Shown: piece after piece, positions 1-8,347 of the stretch | How the letters are laid out: each line of letters opens with the position of its first letter | How positions within the stretch are numbered: the stretch's first letter is position 1 | Source: Sphingobacterium spiritivorum | GTDB taxonomy: Bacteria; Bacteroidota; Bacteroidia; Sphingobacteriales; Sphingobacteriaceae | Direction: 5' to 3' | Assembly (NCBI RefSeq): GCF_016725325.1 | Contig: NZ_CP068083.1 | Span: forward strand, 1,426,001 to 1,490,000 | DNA length: 64,000 bases | The notes under the pieces: generated by a model | Told to the model about the DNA's origin: nothing | Databases searched by the model: none | Seen by the model: the letters and a program-made list of their open reading frames with translations, nothing else | Program-made: the position numbers and the translations under genes

Positions 1-69
1 CTAATCACTACTGAAGAAAGTTTCATTAAGTCCCTTTCACAGGAAGATCTGAAAGAACTTTTGGGATAA
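1..69 (+). CDS. C-terminal tail of an unidentified protein (5' end outside window)
   Basis: Reading frame 1 is open from the first base to a TAA at 67-69 and gives 22 residues ending ...SQEDLKELLG. A strong hairpin terminator follows two bases later, which supports this being a genuine gene end rather than a chance frame. The acidic/leucine-rich tail is too short to assign to a family. Confidence 0.6.
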   Translation, partial: LITTEESFIKSLSQEDLKELLG

Positions 70-74
70 AAAAA

Positions 75-113
75 GGCATAGGTATTTATAAGATTAAATA
101 CCTATGCCTTTTT
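75..113. terminator. Bidirectional intrinsic terminator
   Basis: A perfect 14-bp stem (GGCATAGGTATTTA, 75-88, with its complement at 95-108) encloses a 6-nt loop. It has A-runs on the left and T-runs on the right. It sits between two convergent genes, the tail ending at 69 and the isomerase-like gene ending at 120, and can serve both. Confidence 0.85.
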
Positions 114-119
114 ATGGAT

Positions 120-962
120 TTACAATTGTTTTCTAAAGTTAACTACGCTCTCTTTCACATCTTCTTTATTGTTCTCCCAGTTGTATTCATATTCTGCAGA
201 GATCATCCCAGCAAACTTCTGTCTTTTCAGTTCATTAATAACATCTTTCATTCCGATAACACCTGTTCCCCAATGTACGTCGTGAGCTTTCTTATCTCCA
301 AATACATTCAGATCCTTGAAATGAACATGGAAAATACGGCCTTCCAGTTTTTTTAAGGATTCTACAGGATTAAGTCCCGAACGTACCCAGTGTCCTACAT
401 CTGCACAAGCTCCCATTCTTTCACTTTTACCTTTTAATAAAGTCACGATTTTATCCGGATTCCAATAGAATGAAGGATTAGGATGATTGTGTATGGCAGC
501 TTTAATATCATATTTATCACACAACTGAGATACTGTCTCCAGGTCCGCTTCTTTTGGTTCACAATTAATAACCGGAATATCCATTGATTTTGCAAAAGCA
601 AATATCTTTTCCCATTCTGCAGCATCTTTTCCGGATACTACCCCATATGCCTGAAGGGAAATATTCTTCTTCTTCAACAGAGCCTTAACCGCTTTCTTAC
701 TTTCTTCAGAAAGGTTATAATCCATCTTTCCTACAATTCCTCCGCCAATTTCCTGGCCAGGAAAAGCCTCTACATAACGCAGATCACAGCTGTCAATTTT
801 ATCTAAAGCCTGAGCAAAAGTAAAGAGTCTGAACGTGTAAGCCTGTGAACCCAGCTTCCAGTTTAATTTTTTCTCAGGATAAGTTGTTGTCTTTTTCTGA
901 GCGTAAATCGATACTGTCGTTAGTGCAATCAGTGCACAAATAAGGAGTTTTATGTTTCTCAT
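120..962 (-). CDS. Secreted sugar phosphate isomerase/epimerase-like TIM-barrel protein
   Basis: The 280-residue product starts at the ATG at 962, because residues MRNIKLLICALIALTTVSIYAQ read as a clean signal peptide cleaved after AQ. An upstream in-frame ATG at 1031 would add a non-signal stretch and is less likely. The body matches the AP-endonuclease family 2 / xylose isomerase-like fold: EAFPGQ, CEPKE, IHNHP, ADVGHW and HVHFKDL are the usual metal-site segments at the ends of strands, and the C-terminus SAEYEYNWE is typical of the secreted Bacteroidota branch. Such proteins are found with sugar-oxidising or keto-sugar pathways; the substrate here is unknown. It is a single gene convergent with the upstream fragment. 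Confidence 0.8.
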   Translation of the reverse strand: MRNIKLLICALIALTTVSIYAQKKTTTYPEKKLNWKLGSQAYTFRLFTFAQALDKIDSCDLRYVEAFPGQEIGGGIVGKMDYNLSEESKKAVKALLKKKNISLQAYGVVSGKDAAEWEKIFAFAKSMDIPVINCEPKEADLETVSQLCDKYDIKAAIHNHPNPSFYWNPDKIVTLLKGKSERMGACADVGHWVRSGLNPVESLKKLEGRIFHVHFKDLNVFGDKKAHDVHWGTGVIGMKDVINELKRQKFAGMISAEYEYNWENNKEDVKESVVNFRKQL

Positions 963-1063
963 ATTAGTAGTTTTTGCATCCGCAATGGGGATGGTTGATC
1001 TTCCAAATGTACCTATTTGGGCTGCATTCATAAAGTGAATAGTCTATCATTTCTGTTATAAAA

Positions 1064-1100
1064 AAGCCCGTCCGGAAATATTTGCATTCCGGACGGGCTT
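1064..1100 (-). terminator. Intrinsic terminator of gltX
   Basis: A 14-bp perfect GC-rich stem (AAGCCCGTCCGGAA at 1064-1077, complement at 1087-1100) is followed, on the minus strand, by a T-run. It lies 24 nt past the gltX stop codon. Confidence 0.85.
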
Positions 1101-1124
1101 GTTCTTTTAGTACTGTGCTATTCT

Positions 1125-2651
1125 TTAGCTAAATAAAGGTAATGCTTTGCCAATACGTCGAATAACCTCGTCTTTACCCAAAAGTTCTGTTATCTGGAAG
1201 ACATCGGGACCAAACTTTCCACCTACCAGCATAATACGGTATGGCATCATCAATTCGCCCATCTTAAGGCCTGAACTTGCTATTTTCTCTTTGAACAAGG
1301 GGTCTAATACTTCTGTTTTCCAATCAGATTGTTGTTCAAAATCATTTAATATTTCCTGAAAAAAAGCTGTTTTTTGTTCATTCCATTTCGGCTTTACAGC
1401 TTCCACATCGTATTGTTCCGGAGTTACAAAAAAGAACGATGCCTGTGTCCAGAAATCTTCAACATAGGTGAGACGCTCTTTGACAGCGCCTAATACGGTC
1501 AACATATATGCGTCAGTCTGTGTAGAGGGGTCAACCCCATGTTGTTGTATATTTTCTTTTATTTTAGGTAACAGAGCAACATCATCCGTACGTTTGATCC
1601 ACTCATGATTGAACCATTTTGCTTTTTCAAAATCAAACTTAGCTCCAGCTTTGCTGACACGTGAAACAGAGAATTTGTCGATCAGCTCTGCCAATGAAAA
1701 CAATTCCTGCTCAGTCCCGTCATTCCACCCCAATACTCCCAGCATATTAACAAATGCTTCCGGTAAAAAGCCTAATTCTCTAAATCCTTTAGTCAGATCT
1801 CCGGTCTTAGGATCGGTCCAGTTCATTGCATATACCGGAAATCCCAGACGATCACCATCACGCTTGCTCAACTTACCGTTACCATCTGGTTTCAGAATTA
1901 ACGGCAGGTGTGCCCATTGAGGCATTTCAGCAGACCAGCCCAGATATTCCCAAAGCAATATATGTACTGGAGCAGATGGCAACCACTCTTCCCCTCTGAA
2001 GATATGACTGATTTCCATAGCTTTATCATCTACGACTACAGCAAGATGATAAGTCGGCATTCCGTCCGCTTTCAATAGGACTTTATCGTCTACAAGACCG
2101 GTTTCAAAGCTCACTCTTCCACGAATCATATCCTCAAAAGAAACAGTCTCTTCCTGAGGCATTTTGATACGAATAGTATGAGAATGACCTTCAGCCAGCA
2201 ATTGTTGCGTTTCTTCAGCAGATAGACTCAACGAGTTACGAAGGATCATACGATTCTCATGACTATATCTGAAGTTGGGCTGAATCTTTCTTTGCTCATC
2301 CAGTTCCTCTGCGGTATCAAACGCATAGTAGGCATATCCCTTTTCTACCAACTGTTCTGCATACTGGCGGTAAGAAGGTTTACGCTCACTCTGTCTGTAT
2401 GGACCATAAGCACCTTCTTTGGAAGGGCTTTCGTCTGGTACTATTCCGCACCAGGCGAGGCATTCATTGATATATTCCTCAGCTCCCGGGACAAATCTTG
2501 TCTGATCGGTATCCTCAATACGGAGGATAAATTCACCTTGATGCTGACGTGCAAACAAATAGTTAAATAAGGCTGTACGTACACCTCCTAAGTGCAGACC
2601 GCCGGTAGGACTGGGAGCAAAACGCACCCTAACTCTTTTTTGAGAACTCAT
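1125..2651 (-). CDS. gltX: Glutamate--tRNA ligase
   Basis: A class I aminoacyl-tRNA synthetase of 508 residues, normal length for GluRS, that charges tRNA-Glu with glutamate in the cytoplasm. The N-terminal Rossmann domain carries the HIGH-type signature as HLGG at residues 20-23 inside SPTGGLHLGG. The second ATP-binding signature KLSKR is at 260-264 (KMSKS equivalent). The C-terminal alpha-helical anticodon-binding region ends at LFS. It is a single-gene transcription unit with its own promoter-like box upstream and a strong terminator downstream, divergent from a histidine kinase. No unusual residues were noticed. Confidence 0.97.
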   Translation of the reverse strand: MSSQKRVRVRFAPSPTGGLHLGGVRTALFNYLFARQHQGEFILRIEDTDQTRFVPGAEEYINECLAWCGIVPDESPSKEGAYGPYRQSERKPSYRQYAEQLVEKGYAYYAFDTAEELDEQRKIQPNFRYSHENRMILRNSLSLSAEETQQLLAEGHSHTIRIKMPQEETVSFEDMIRGRVSFETGLVDDKVLLKADGMPTYHLAVVVDDKAMEISHIFRGEEWLPSAPVHILLWEYLGWSAEMPQWAHLPLILKPDGNGKLSKRDGDRLGFPVYAMNWTDPKTGDLTKGFRELGFLPEAFVNMLGVLGWNDGTEQELFSLAELIDKFSVSRVSKAGAKFDFEKAKWFNHEWIKRTDDVALLPKIKENIQQHGVDPSTQTDAYMLTVLGAVKERLTYVEDFWTQASFFFVTPEQYDVEAVKPKWNEQKTAFFQEILNDFEQQSDWKTEVLDPLFKEKIASSGLKMGELMMPYRIMLVGGKFGPDVFQITELLGKDEVIRRIGKALPLFS

Positions 2652-2655
2652 ACTG

Positions 2656-2688
2656 CAAAATTACCATAAAATTTTTTATTTGCGACAA
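2656..2688 (-). promoter_or_regulatory. Putative primary-sigma promoter of gltX
   Basis: On the minus strand TAATTTTG (2656-2663) fits the Bacteroidota -7 box TAnnTTTG. A TTG core (2686-2688) lies 22 nt upstream, slightly beyond the usual 19-21 nt spacing. The box ends only 4 nt from the start codon, so the leader would be very short or the true start site lies elsewhere. Confidence 0.3.
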
Positions 2689-2774
2689 CTGTTATCTTCT
2701 GTTAAAGTTTGACCATATTTATCACAACTCATCTATTTTCCCTATTTTGCAGCATCATTTTGCAAAATCGGCGC

Positions 2775-4010
2775 ATGAATCCTTATCAATACAATAAACA
2801 ACGCTGGAAATTTTTATTACTGATTTTTGCAGCGATCATCGCTGGAGCATCTCTTTTCTACACCAATAATCTGGTCAAAAATCTGTCTGCATCCGAACGG
2901 ACAAAAGCCCAGGTATGGGCGATGAGTACCAAAAGTATTATTACCATGCCCGATGTAGATGACGAGTTTATCACTTTCATCTATGCTGTAAGAGATAGTC
3001 TCGCACTGCCAGCCATTATCACAGATCAGAAGGATAACATTATATTCTGGAGAGATCTGGATCCTACTAAAACTAATATCAAACACAGCGAACAGGATTC
3101 TGTTGCAGCCAATACCCCGGTCTATGATCCCGGATACTTTCAGAAAGAACTGAAGGAAATGAAGCGTAGTCATCCGCCTATTACCATTAACCTGGATAAT
3201 GGAGACCAATGGCAGGTATTTTATAAAGACTCTAATGAACTTATACAGCTCAGGATATTTCCTTATGTACAGCTATCCGTTATTGCAATTTTTCTTATAA
3301 TCGCTTACACGGTATTTAATTCGATCAAAAAGTCAGAGCAAAACCTGGTATGGGTGGGTATGGCAAAAGAAGCCGCACATCAGTTAGGCACACCAATTTC
3401 TTCTTTAATGGGTTGGCTGGAACTTGTCAGAATGAGGTTTGATGCAGAGGATGATAACATTCTGAACGAAATGGAAAGAGATGTCAAACGGCTGGAGATT
3501 GTTGCTGATCGGTTTTCCAAGATCGGCTCCATACCATCCTTATCCAACTACAATGTATATACAATTGTGAATGATTTCATCAATTATTTCAGAATACGGA
3601 CCAGTGATAAAATTACATTCACCCTTACGGGTGACACCCATATTGAAGCCAAGCTTAATGCACCTCTGTTTGACTGGATCCTCGAAAATCTGCTCAAAAA
3701 TGCAGTAAATGCTATTGAATCAGAAGGGTTAGTCAGTGTTAACATTTCAGAAAACATTGCAAAAGAAGAAATTTTTATAGACATTAGTGATACGGGAAAA
3801 GGAATTCCGAAATCAAATTTTGAGACCGTCTTCCAACCGGGCTTTACAACCCGTAAAAGAGGATGGGGGTTGGGACTGAGCCTGACCAAACGTATGGTAG
3901 ACTATCATAAAGGACAGATTTTTGTCAAAGAATCCGAAATAGGAAAAGGAACAACATTTAGAATAGTATTAAAAAGTAATTTAAGATATGAACCCACTCA
4001 AATCGGATGA
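2775..4010 (+). CDS. Membrane sensor histidine kinase
   Basis: The 411-residue product starts at ATG 2775 (MNPYQYNKQRWKF); a longer frame from 2709 adds a stretch that is non-coding in character. A membrane segment at about residues 12-32, a periplasmic sensor region of about 130 residues and a second membrane segment at about 163-183 precede the kinase core. The phospho-acceptor is His202 in KEAAHQLGTP. The ATPase N box is at ENLLKNAVNAIE (about 304-315), G1 at DTGKGIP (339-345) and G2 at GWGLGL (363-368). It autophosphorylates and would pass phosphate to a response regulator, but none is encoded nearby. The stop overlaps the DinB-like gene by 23 nt, so the three genes 2775-4930 probably form an operon. 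The signal is unknown. Confidence 0.9.
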   Translation: MNPYQYNKQRWKFLLLIFAAIIAGASLFYTNNLVKNLSASERTKAQVWAMSTKSIITMPDVDDEFITFIYAVRDSLALPAIITDQKDNIIFWRDLDPTKTNIKHSEQDSVAANTPVYDPGYFQKELKEMKRSHPPITINLDNGDQWQVFYKDSNELIQLRIFPYVQLSVIAIFLIIAYTVFNSIKKSEQNLVWVGMAKEAAHQLGTPISSLMGWLELVRMRFDAEDDNILNEMERDVKRLEIVADRFSKIGSIPSLSNYNVYTIVNDFINYFRIRTSDKITFTLTGDTHIEAKLNAPLFDWILENLLKNAVNAIESEGLVSVNISENIAKEEIFIDISDTGKGIPKSNFETVFQPGFTTRKRGWGLGLSLTKRMVDYHKGQIFVKESEIGKGTTFRIVLKSNLRYEPTQIG

Positions 4011-4509
4011 GTATCCGGCAATCTATGCGGACTACATTGAAACTATTGTCGGAGACGTAATGGAAGTCCTGGAAGAGCAGCTGAGCACTTTTCCTGCTTT
4101 TATTTCATCTATCCCCAAAGAGAAAGAGCTGTACAAATATGCAGAGGATAAATGGTCGATTAAAGAGGTATTGTGCCACATTCTGGATGCAGAACGCGTC
4201 ATGTCCTACCGTGCATTGCGGTTTGCAAGAAATGATATGACTTCGTTACCTGCATTTGAACAGGAAGAGTTTGTACAAAACGGACGGCACAATGAGCGCA
4301 CACTGGAAAGTATAATTGAGGAGTTCAATTATCTCAGACGATCAAATTTATCCTTGTTTCATACTTTTAATGAAACGGAATTGAATCGTAAAGGGATGGC
4401 TTCAGACCGTCTCATCAGTGTTCGTGCATTTGTTTATATTGTAGCCGGCCACTTGAACCATCACAAATTTATTATACAAGAACGTTATCTTAATCCTGAC
4501 AATGAGTAG
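3988..4509 (+). CDS. DinB-like metalloprotein (DinB_2 superfamily)
   Basis: The 173-residue protein matches the DinB/YfiT four-helix-bundle family. The three metal-ligand histidines typical of the fold are visible: His64 in VLCHILDAER, and His155 and His159 in GHLNHHK near the C-terminus. Members bind zinc or nickel and are often thiol-dependent transferases or of unknown role; no substrate can be assigned here. The start codon lies inside the histidine kinase reading frame (23-nt overlap) and the end overlaps the thioesterase gene by 8 nt, indicating translational coupling. Confidence 0.85.
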   Translation: MNPLKSDEYPAIYADYIETIVGDVMEVLEEQLSTFPAFISSIPKEKELYKYAEDKWSIKEVLCHILDAERVMSYRALRFARNDMTSLPAFEQEEFVQNGRHNERTLESIIEEFNYLRRSNLSLFHTFNETELNRKGMASDRLISVRAFVYIVAGHLNHHKFIIQERYLNPDNE

Positions 4510-4930
4510 TATCTGGTTTAAAGAATATAATCTGGATGAACTAAACGTCATATTTGAAAAAAATATGACTGGTTTTCTGGGTATTAAAGCAACTGAACTG
4601 ACAGAGAACAGCATTACGGCAACTATGCCTGTTAATGAAAAGACTAAACAGCCATTTGGACTTTTGCATGGAGGAGCTTCTGTAGTATTAGCCGAATCTG
4701 TAGGAAGCATTGCTTCTAATATGGTTGTCAATGACGAAAAATATATGGGCGTAGGATTAGAGATTAATGCAAATCATATACGGTCAGCAACAGATAAAGA
4801 GGTAACAGCTATATGTAGCCCCTTACATATCGGTGCTACAACACATGTCTGGGATATACGGATTAATAATCATCGCGGGCAATTGCTTTGCATATCTAGA
4901 CTTACGGTTGCTATTGTTCCAAAAAGATAA
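4502..4930 (+). CDS. Hotdog-fold acyl-CoA thioesterase (PaaI/MenI-like)
   Basis: The 142-residue single hotdog domain carries the signature LLHGGASVVLAESVGS, with His56-Gly57-Gly58 and the catalytic carboxylate candidate Glu65. This places it in the PaaI / 1,4-dihydroxy-2-naphthoyl-CoA thioesterase subgroup, which hydrolyses aromatic or acyl-CoA thioesters in the cytoplasm. A menaquinone-pathway role (MenI) is plausible but nothing in the neighbourhood proves it; proofreading or phenylacetate-type roles are alternatives. It is the last gene of the overlapping three-gene unit. Confidence 0.85.
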   Translation: MSSIWFKEYNLDELNVIFEKNMTGFLGIKATELTENSITATMPVNEKTKQPFGLLHGGASVVLAESVGSIASNMVVNDEKYMGVGLEINANHIRSATDKEVTAICSPLHIGATTHVWDIRINNHRGQLLCISRLTVAIVPKR

Positions 4931-5014
4931 TTTGTTACAAAACTTTTTAAAAAATACATTGTCTAATACGTATATAAACCATTTTCTTGGTTTTGTGATA
5001 CGGTTTAGGTTTTT

Positions 5015-5050
5015 AGAGCGGTTCCACCCCCTGGATTCGCTCTTCTTTTG
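5015..5050 (+). terminator. Probable terminator after the thioesterase gene
   Basis: A two-part hairpin pairs AGAGCG (5015-5020) with CGCTCT (5038-5043) and an inner TCCA (5023-5026) with TGGA (5032-5035) around a CCCCC loop. TCTTCTTTTG follows. It is imperfect (a T-T mismatch and a G-T wobble between the stems) and lies 85 nt past the stop. The rest of 4931-5231 is A/T-rich with no gene seen. Confidence 0.5.
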
Positions 5051-5131
5051 TAATATCCTTAGTATAATTAATATAAAACTGAGGTTTTTTTATTAATATT
5101 ATAAGATTTTTTAACCTGTCTATCGATTTAA

Positions 5132-5141
5132 CAAACGTTTG
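5132..5141. promoter_or_regulatory. Palindrome CAAACGTTTG, LacI-type operator candidate
   Basis: A perfect 10-bp palindrome with a central CG lies 91 bp upstream of the sugar permease start. Central-CG palindromes are typical of LacI/GalR-family operators. No LacI-type gene is in the window, so the regulator is unknown. Confidence 0.3.
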
Positions 5142-5231
5142 CATAAACATTTGCATTTAAAAAGTGAAATTATTTCAGTAGCCTTGTAATAAAGATTTTT
5201 TCCAACAATAAAATAATCTATAATCCTAAAC

Positions 5232-6503
5232 ATGGAACCACAAAAAACTAATCAACAATCTACTCTGGGCCCAATGATAATCATTGGCTCGCTTTTTTTC
5301 ATCTTCGGTTTTGCCACGTGGCTTAACTCTCTTCTTATTCCATACCTGAAAATAGCATGTGAATTATCCGAGTTTCAATCGTACCTGGTGACTTTTGCTT
5401 TTTACATTGCGTACTTAGTGATGGCGCCTGTATCTACACGTGTACTTGACAAATTCGGCTTCAAGAAGGGGATGTCTATTGCGCTTGGCATTATGGCAGT
5501 AGGTGCGTTGTTATTTATTCCGGCAGCCTATATGCGTACCTATGCGATCTTTTTGATTGGTTTATTTGTTATGGGCGGAGGTTTGGCCATTCTTCAAACC
5601 GCATCTAACCCCTACATCACTATTATAGGTCCTGTCGAAACAGCTGCACGCCGAATCAGTATCATGGGTATCTGTAATAAATTTGCCGGTGCTCTTGCCC
5701 CTATTATTCTGGGGATGTTCCTGAATCTTGAACAAGCAGATCAGGTTACAAAACAGATGGACAGCATGACGCCTGAGCAACATGCCGCAGCACTGGATCA
5801 AGTTGCTCTTCAGGTTGTTAACCCTTATATCGGTATCGTTGTAGTGTTACTTATTCTTTCTATATGGATTTCATTTTCAAATTTACCCGAAGCAAAAGGT
5901 AATGAAGAAGAGACATCGGATCATCACCAGGTCTCAGAAGGCAAGAAGAGTGTATTCGATTTTCCACATGTTATATTAGGTTTTGTTGCTCTATTTCTCT
6001 ATGTAGGAGTCGAAGTACTAGCCGGTGATAGTATTATAGCCTATGGAACATCTCAGGGCGTAGCATTGGGCACTGCCAAATTCTTTACATCCTTCACTAT
6101 GGGTGCAATGGTTGTCGGTTATCTTATCGGAATCGTAGCTATTCCTAAGTATCTGTCTCAGGAAAATGCACTTAAATTCTGTGCAATATTAGGCGCTATT
6201 TTCTCTATGGGAATTGTATTTACCAATGGAATGGTCTCCCTGACTTTTGTGGCATTACTTGGTTTTGCAAATTCATTAGTATGGCCGGCAATTTGGCCGC
6301 TTGCACTTAAAGGTGTAGGTAAGTTTACCAATGCTGTTTCAGGTCTGTTGGTAATGGGTATTGCCGGAGGGGCAATAATCCCGCTTCTGTACGGAAAACT
6401 TTCGGGATTAATTGGCTCACATCAGGCATACTGGATTGCACTGCCATGCTATCTGTTTATTTTATATTATGCCGTATCAGGCCACAAAGCAGGTAAAGCA
6501 TAA
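5232..6503 (+). CDS. MFS sugar permease (FucP / glucose-galactose transporter type)
   Basis: A 423-residue, 12-helix major facilitator protein. It matches the FucP/GluP branch: FIFGFATWLNSLLIPYLK in helix 1 and GGGLAILQTASNPYITIIGP in helix 4 are characteristic, as is the charged central loop NEEETSDHHQVSEG. It imports a hexose or deoxyhexose with protons across the inner membrane; the exact sugar cannot be told. A glycosidase-like DUF4091 gene follows after a terminator, suggesting an external oligosaccharide-degrading route. Regulation may involve the palindrome at 5132-5141. Confidence 0.88.
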   Translation: MEPQKTNQQSTLGPMIIIGSLFFIFGFATWLNSLLIPYLKIACELSEFQSYLVTFAFYIAYLVMAPVSTRVLDKFGFKKGMSIALGIMAVGALLFIPAAYMRTYAIFLIGLFVMGGGLAILQTASNPYITIIGPVETAARRISIMGICNKFAGALAPIILGMFLNLEQADQVTKQMDSMTPEQHAAALDQVALQVVNPYIGIVVVLLILSIWISFSNLPEAKGNEEETSDHHQVSEGKKSVFDFPHVILGFVALFLYVGVEVLAGDSIIAYGTSQGVALGTAKFFTSFTMGAMVVGYLIGIVAIPKYLSQENALKFCAILGAIFSMGIVFTNGMVSLTFVALLGFANSLVWPAIWPLALKGVGKFTNAVSGLLVMGIAGGAIIPLLYGKLSGLIGSHQAYWIALPCYLFILYYAVSGHKAGKA

Positions 6504-6530
6504 ATTCAATCTTTGAAATTTAAACTTTTT

Positions 6531-6567
6531 AAAAGCAATTATAAACATGTATTATAATTGCTTTTTT
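6531..6567 (+). terminator. Intrinsic terminator after the sugar permease
   Basis: A perfect 14-bp stem (AAAAGCAATTATAA at 6531-6544, complement at 6552-6565) is followed by a T-run. It separates the permease from the DUF4091 gene, so the latter needs its own promoter or read-through. Confidence 0.75.
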
Positions 6568-6589
6568 AGCATAATTACAACTTAATACT

Positions 6590-8323
6590 ATGAGCATTAA
6601 ACCTTTTTTAACAGGTCTGACCCTGTTTTGTTCCACCTTATTGTTCGGGCAGATCGGACATGAGTCTGCTGATCCGAAACCCGGTAGTTCTGCTAATTGG
6701 AAGACCGTTAGCCCCGACATTAATCTTTCCTTTTCATCAACCAATTTTAGTCACTCCAAGACCACGCCCCCTCAGCAGCAGGCATTGACAAAATCATGGA
6801 CTCAGAAAGCCTGGAAAGGTGAGAAAGTCGGAATACAGGCCGTGCTGTGGTCTTCAAAAGATTTTCAGGATATCGACTTGTCTGTAACAGACCTGACCGC
6901 TGCTTCTAAAAATACCATCAGCGCAGATCATATCACCATCAGCTATGTAAGTTATGTTATGTCGGATCTTATTGGAAATCTCAAATCTGGTTGTGGTATC
7001 AGCGGAAAACTGGATTCTATCTTAGTGGCTGACCGTATTGAAAACGAACAACACTTTCAATATGAGAAAAATACAACCCGCCCGATATGGATATCTCTGG
7101 ATATTCCGCAGAACACCAAAGCTGGCATCTATAAAGGTAAGGTCATAGCAAAAAGTGGTAATAAAGCTCAGGAAATCAATTATAGTATAGAGGTTCTGGA
7201 TCATACACTACCCACCAGCGACCAGTGGCAGTTTCACCTGGATCTCTGGCAGAACCCGTTCTCTACCGCACGTTACTATAATGTAGAGCCCTTTTCAGAT
7301 AAACACCTGGAGATATTAAAACCCTACATGCAGAAGTTAGCCAGTGCCGGACAAAAGAGTATTACCGCCAGTATTATTCATGATCCCTGGAACGGACAGA
7401 CGTATGATAAATATCAGACGATGATCAAATGGATTAAAACGAAAGATGGCAACTGGAAATACGATTACAGCAATTTTGATAAATGGGTCAAATTTATGAC
7501 CGATCTGGGCATGGGTAAATTCATCAATTGCTACAGCATGATTCCCTGGGATCCAAAATTTTACTATGAAGATGAGGCTACAGGAAAGACGACCTTCTTA
7601 AAAGCGGCACCGACCTCCGAAGAGTATAAAAAACACTGGCTTCCTATGCTGAAAGATTTTGCCCGCCATTTAAAAGAGACTGGTAATTTTAACCGTACTA
7701 CTATTGCTATGGACGAAAGACCTATGGATCAGATGCAAAGTGCCATTGCTATTATTAAAGAAGCTGATCCTTCTTTCAAAATCTCGCTGGCTGGAACATA
7801 CCATAAAGAATTGTCAGACGATCTGGCAGATTATTGTATCACGCTGAAGGAAGACATGGATAAAGAAGTCTTGGAAAGCAGAAAAGCCAAAGGGCTTACT
7901 ACTACTTTCTACACCTGTTGTACCGAACCCTTCCCAAATACATTTACCAGTTCAGGCTACAGTGAAGCCACATGGCTACCCTGGAATAGTGTACAGCGCG
8001 GATTTGACGGATATCTCCGTTGGGCCTTTGACTGTTGGAACAAAAATCCTAACTTAGATACGCGTTTCGGGACCTGGCTGGCAGGTGATGCGTGGTTTAT
8101 CTATCCGGATGTAAAGACTTCAATCCGTTTTGAAAAACTCATTGAAGGAGTACAGGATGCAGAGAAAATCAGAATTATCCGAGAAAAGCTTAAAAAGGAA
8201 GGCAAGACTGCCGAACTTAATAAGTTAGAGTCTGTTATTCAGGGATTCAATAATAAAAATATCCATCAGAATACGATTCACGATCAGGTAATAAAAGCAC
8301 GTGAATACCTGAATAGCTTATAA
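6590..8323 (+). CDS. Secreted DUF4091 glycoside hydrolase-like protein
   Basis: The 577-residue product begins with a signal peptide (MSIKPFLTGLTLFCSTLLFGQ). A beta-sandwich-like N-terminal region of about 180 residues precedes a TIM-barrel-like core. The C-terminus holds the DUF4091 signature: WNSVQRGFDGYLRWAFDCW, then GDAWFIYP and RFEKLIEGVQDAEK. DUF4091 proteins are regarded as putative glycoside hydrolases; MDERPMD in the core is a candidate acid-containing segment. It is presumably periplasmic or surface exposed and may feed the upstream permease. Substrate unknown. Confidence 0.8.
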   Translation: MSIKPFLTGLTLFCSTLLFGQIGHESADPKPGSSANWKTVSPDINLSFSSTNFSHSKTTPPQQQALTKSWTQKAWKGEKVGIQAVLWSSKDFQDIDLSVTDLTAASKNTISADHITISYVSYVMSDLIGNLKSGCGISGKLDSILVADRIENEQHFQYEKNTTRPIWISLDIPQNTKAGIYKGKVIAKSGNKAQEINYSIEVLDHTLPTSDQWQFHLDLWQNPFSTARYYNVEPFSDKHLEILKPYMQKLASAGQKSITASIIHDPWNGQTYDKYQTMIKWIKTKDGNWKYDYSNFDKWVKFMTDLGMGKFINCYSMIPWDPKFYYEDEATGKTTFLKAAPTSEEYKKHWLPMLKDFARHLKETGNFNRTTIAMDERPMDQMQSAIAIIKEADPSFKISLAGTYHKELSDDLADYCITLKEDMDKEVLESRKAKGLTTTFYTCCTEPFPNTFTSSGYSEATWLPWNSVQRGFDGYLRWAFDCWNKNPNLDTRFGTWLAGDAWFIYPDVKTSIRFEKLIEGVQDAEKIRIIREKLKKEGKTAELNKLESVIQGFNNKNIHQNTIHDQVIKAREYLNSL

Positions 8324-8347
8324 TATTTAAGAATACACTAAACAGAT

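Noticed and set aside
120..356. Overlapping plus-strand frame at 114-356 and similar antisense frames throughout
   Set aside because: They mirror well-supported genes on the other strand, with no family similarity or start context of their own.
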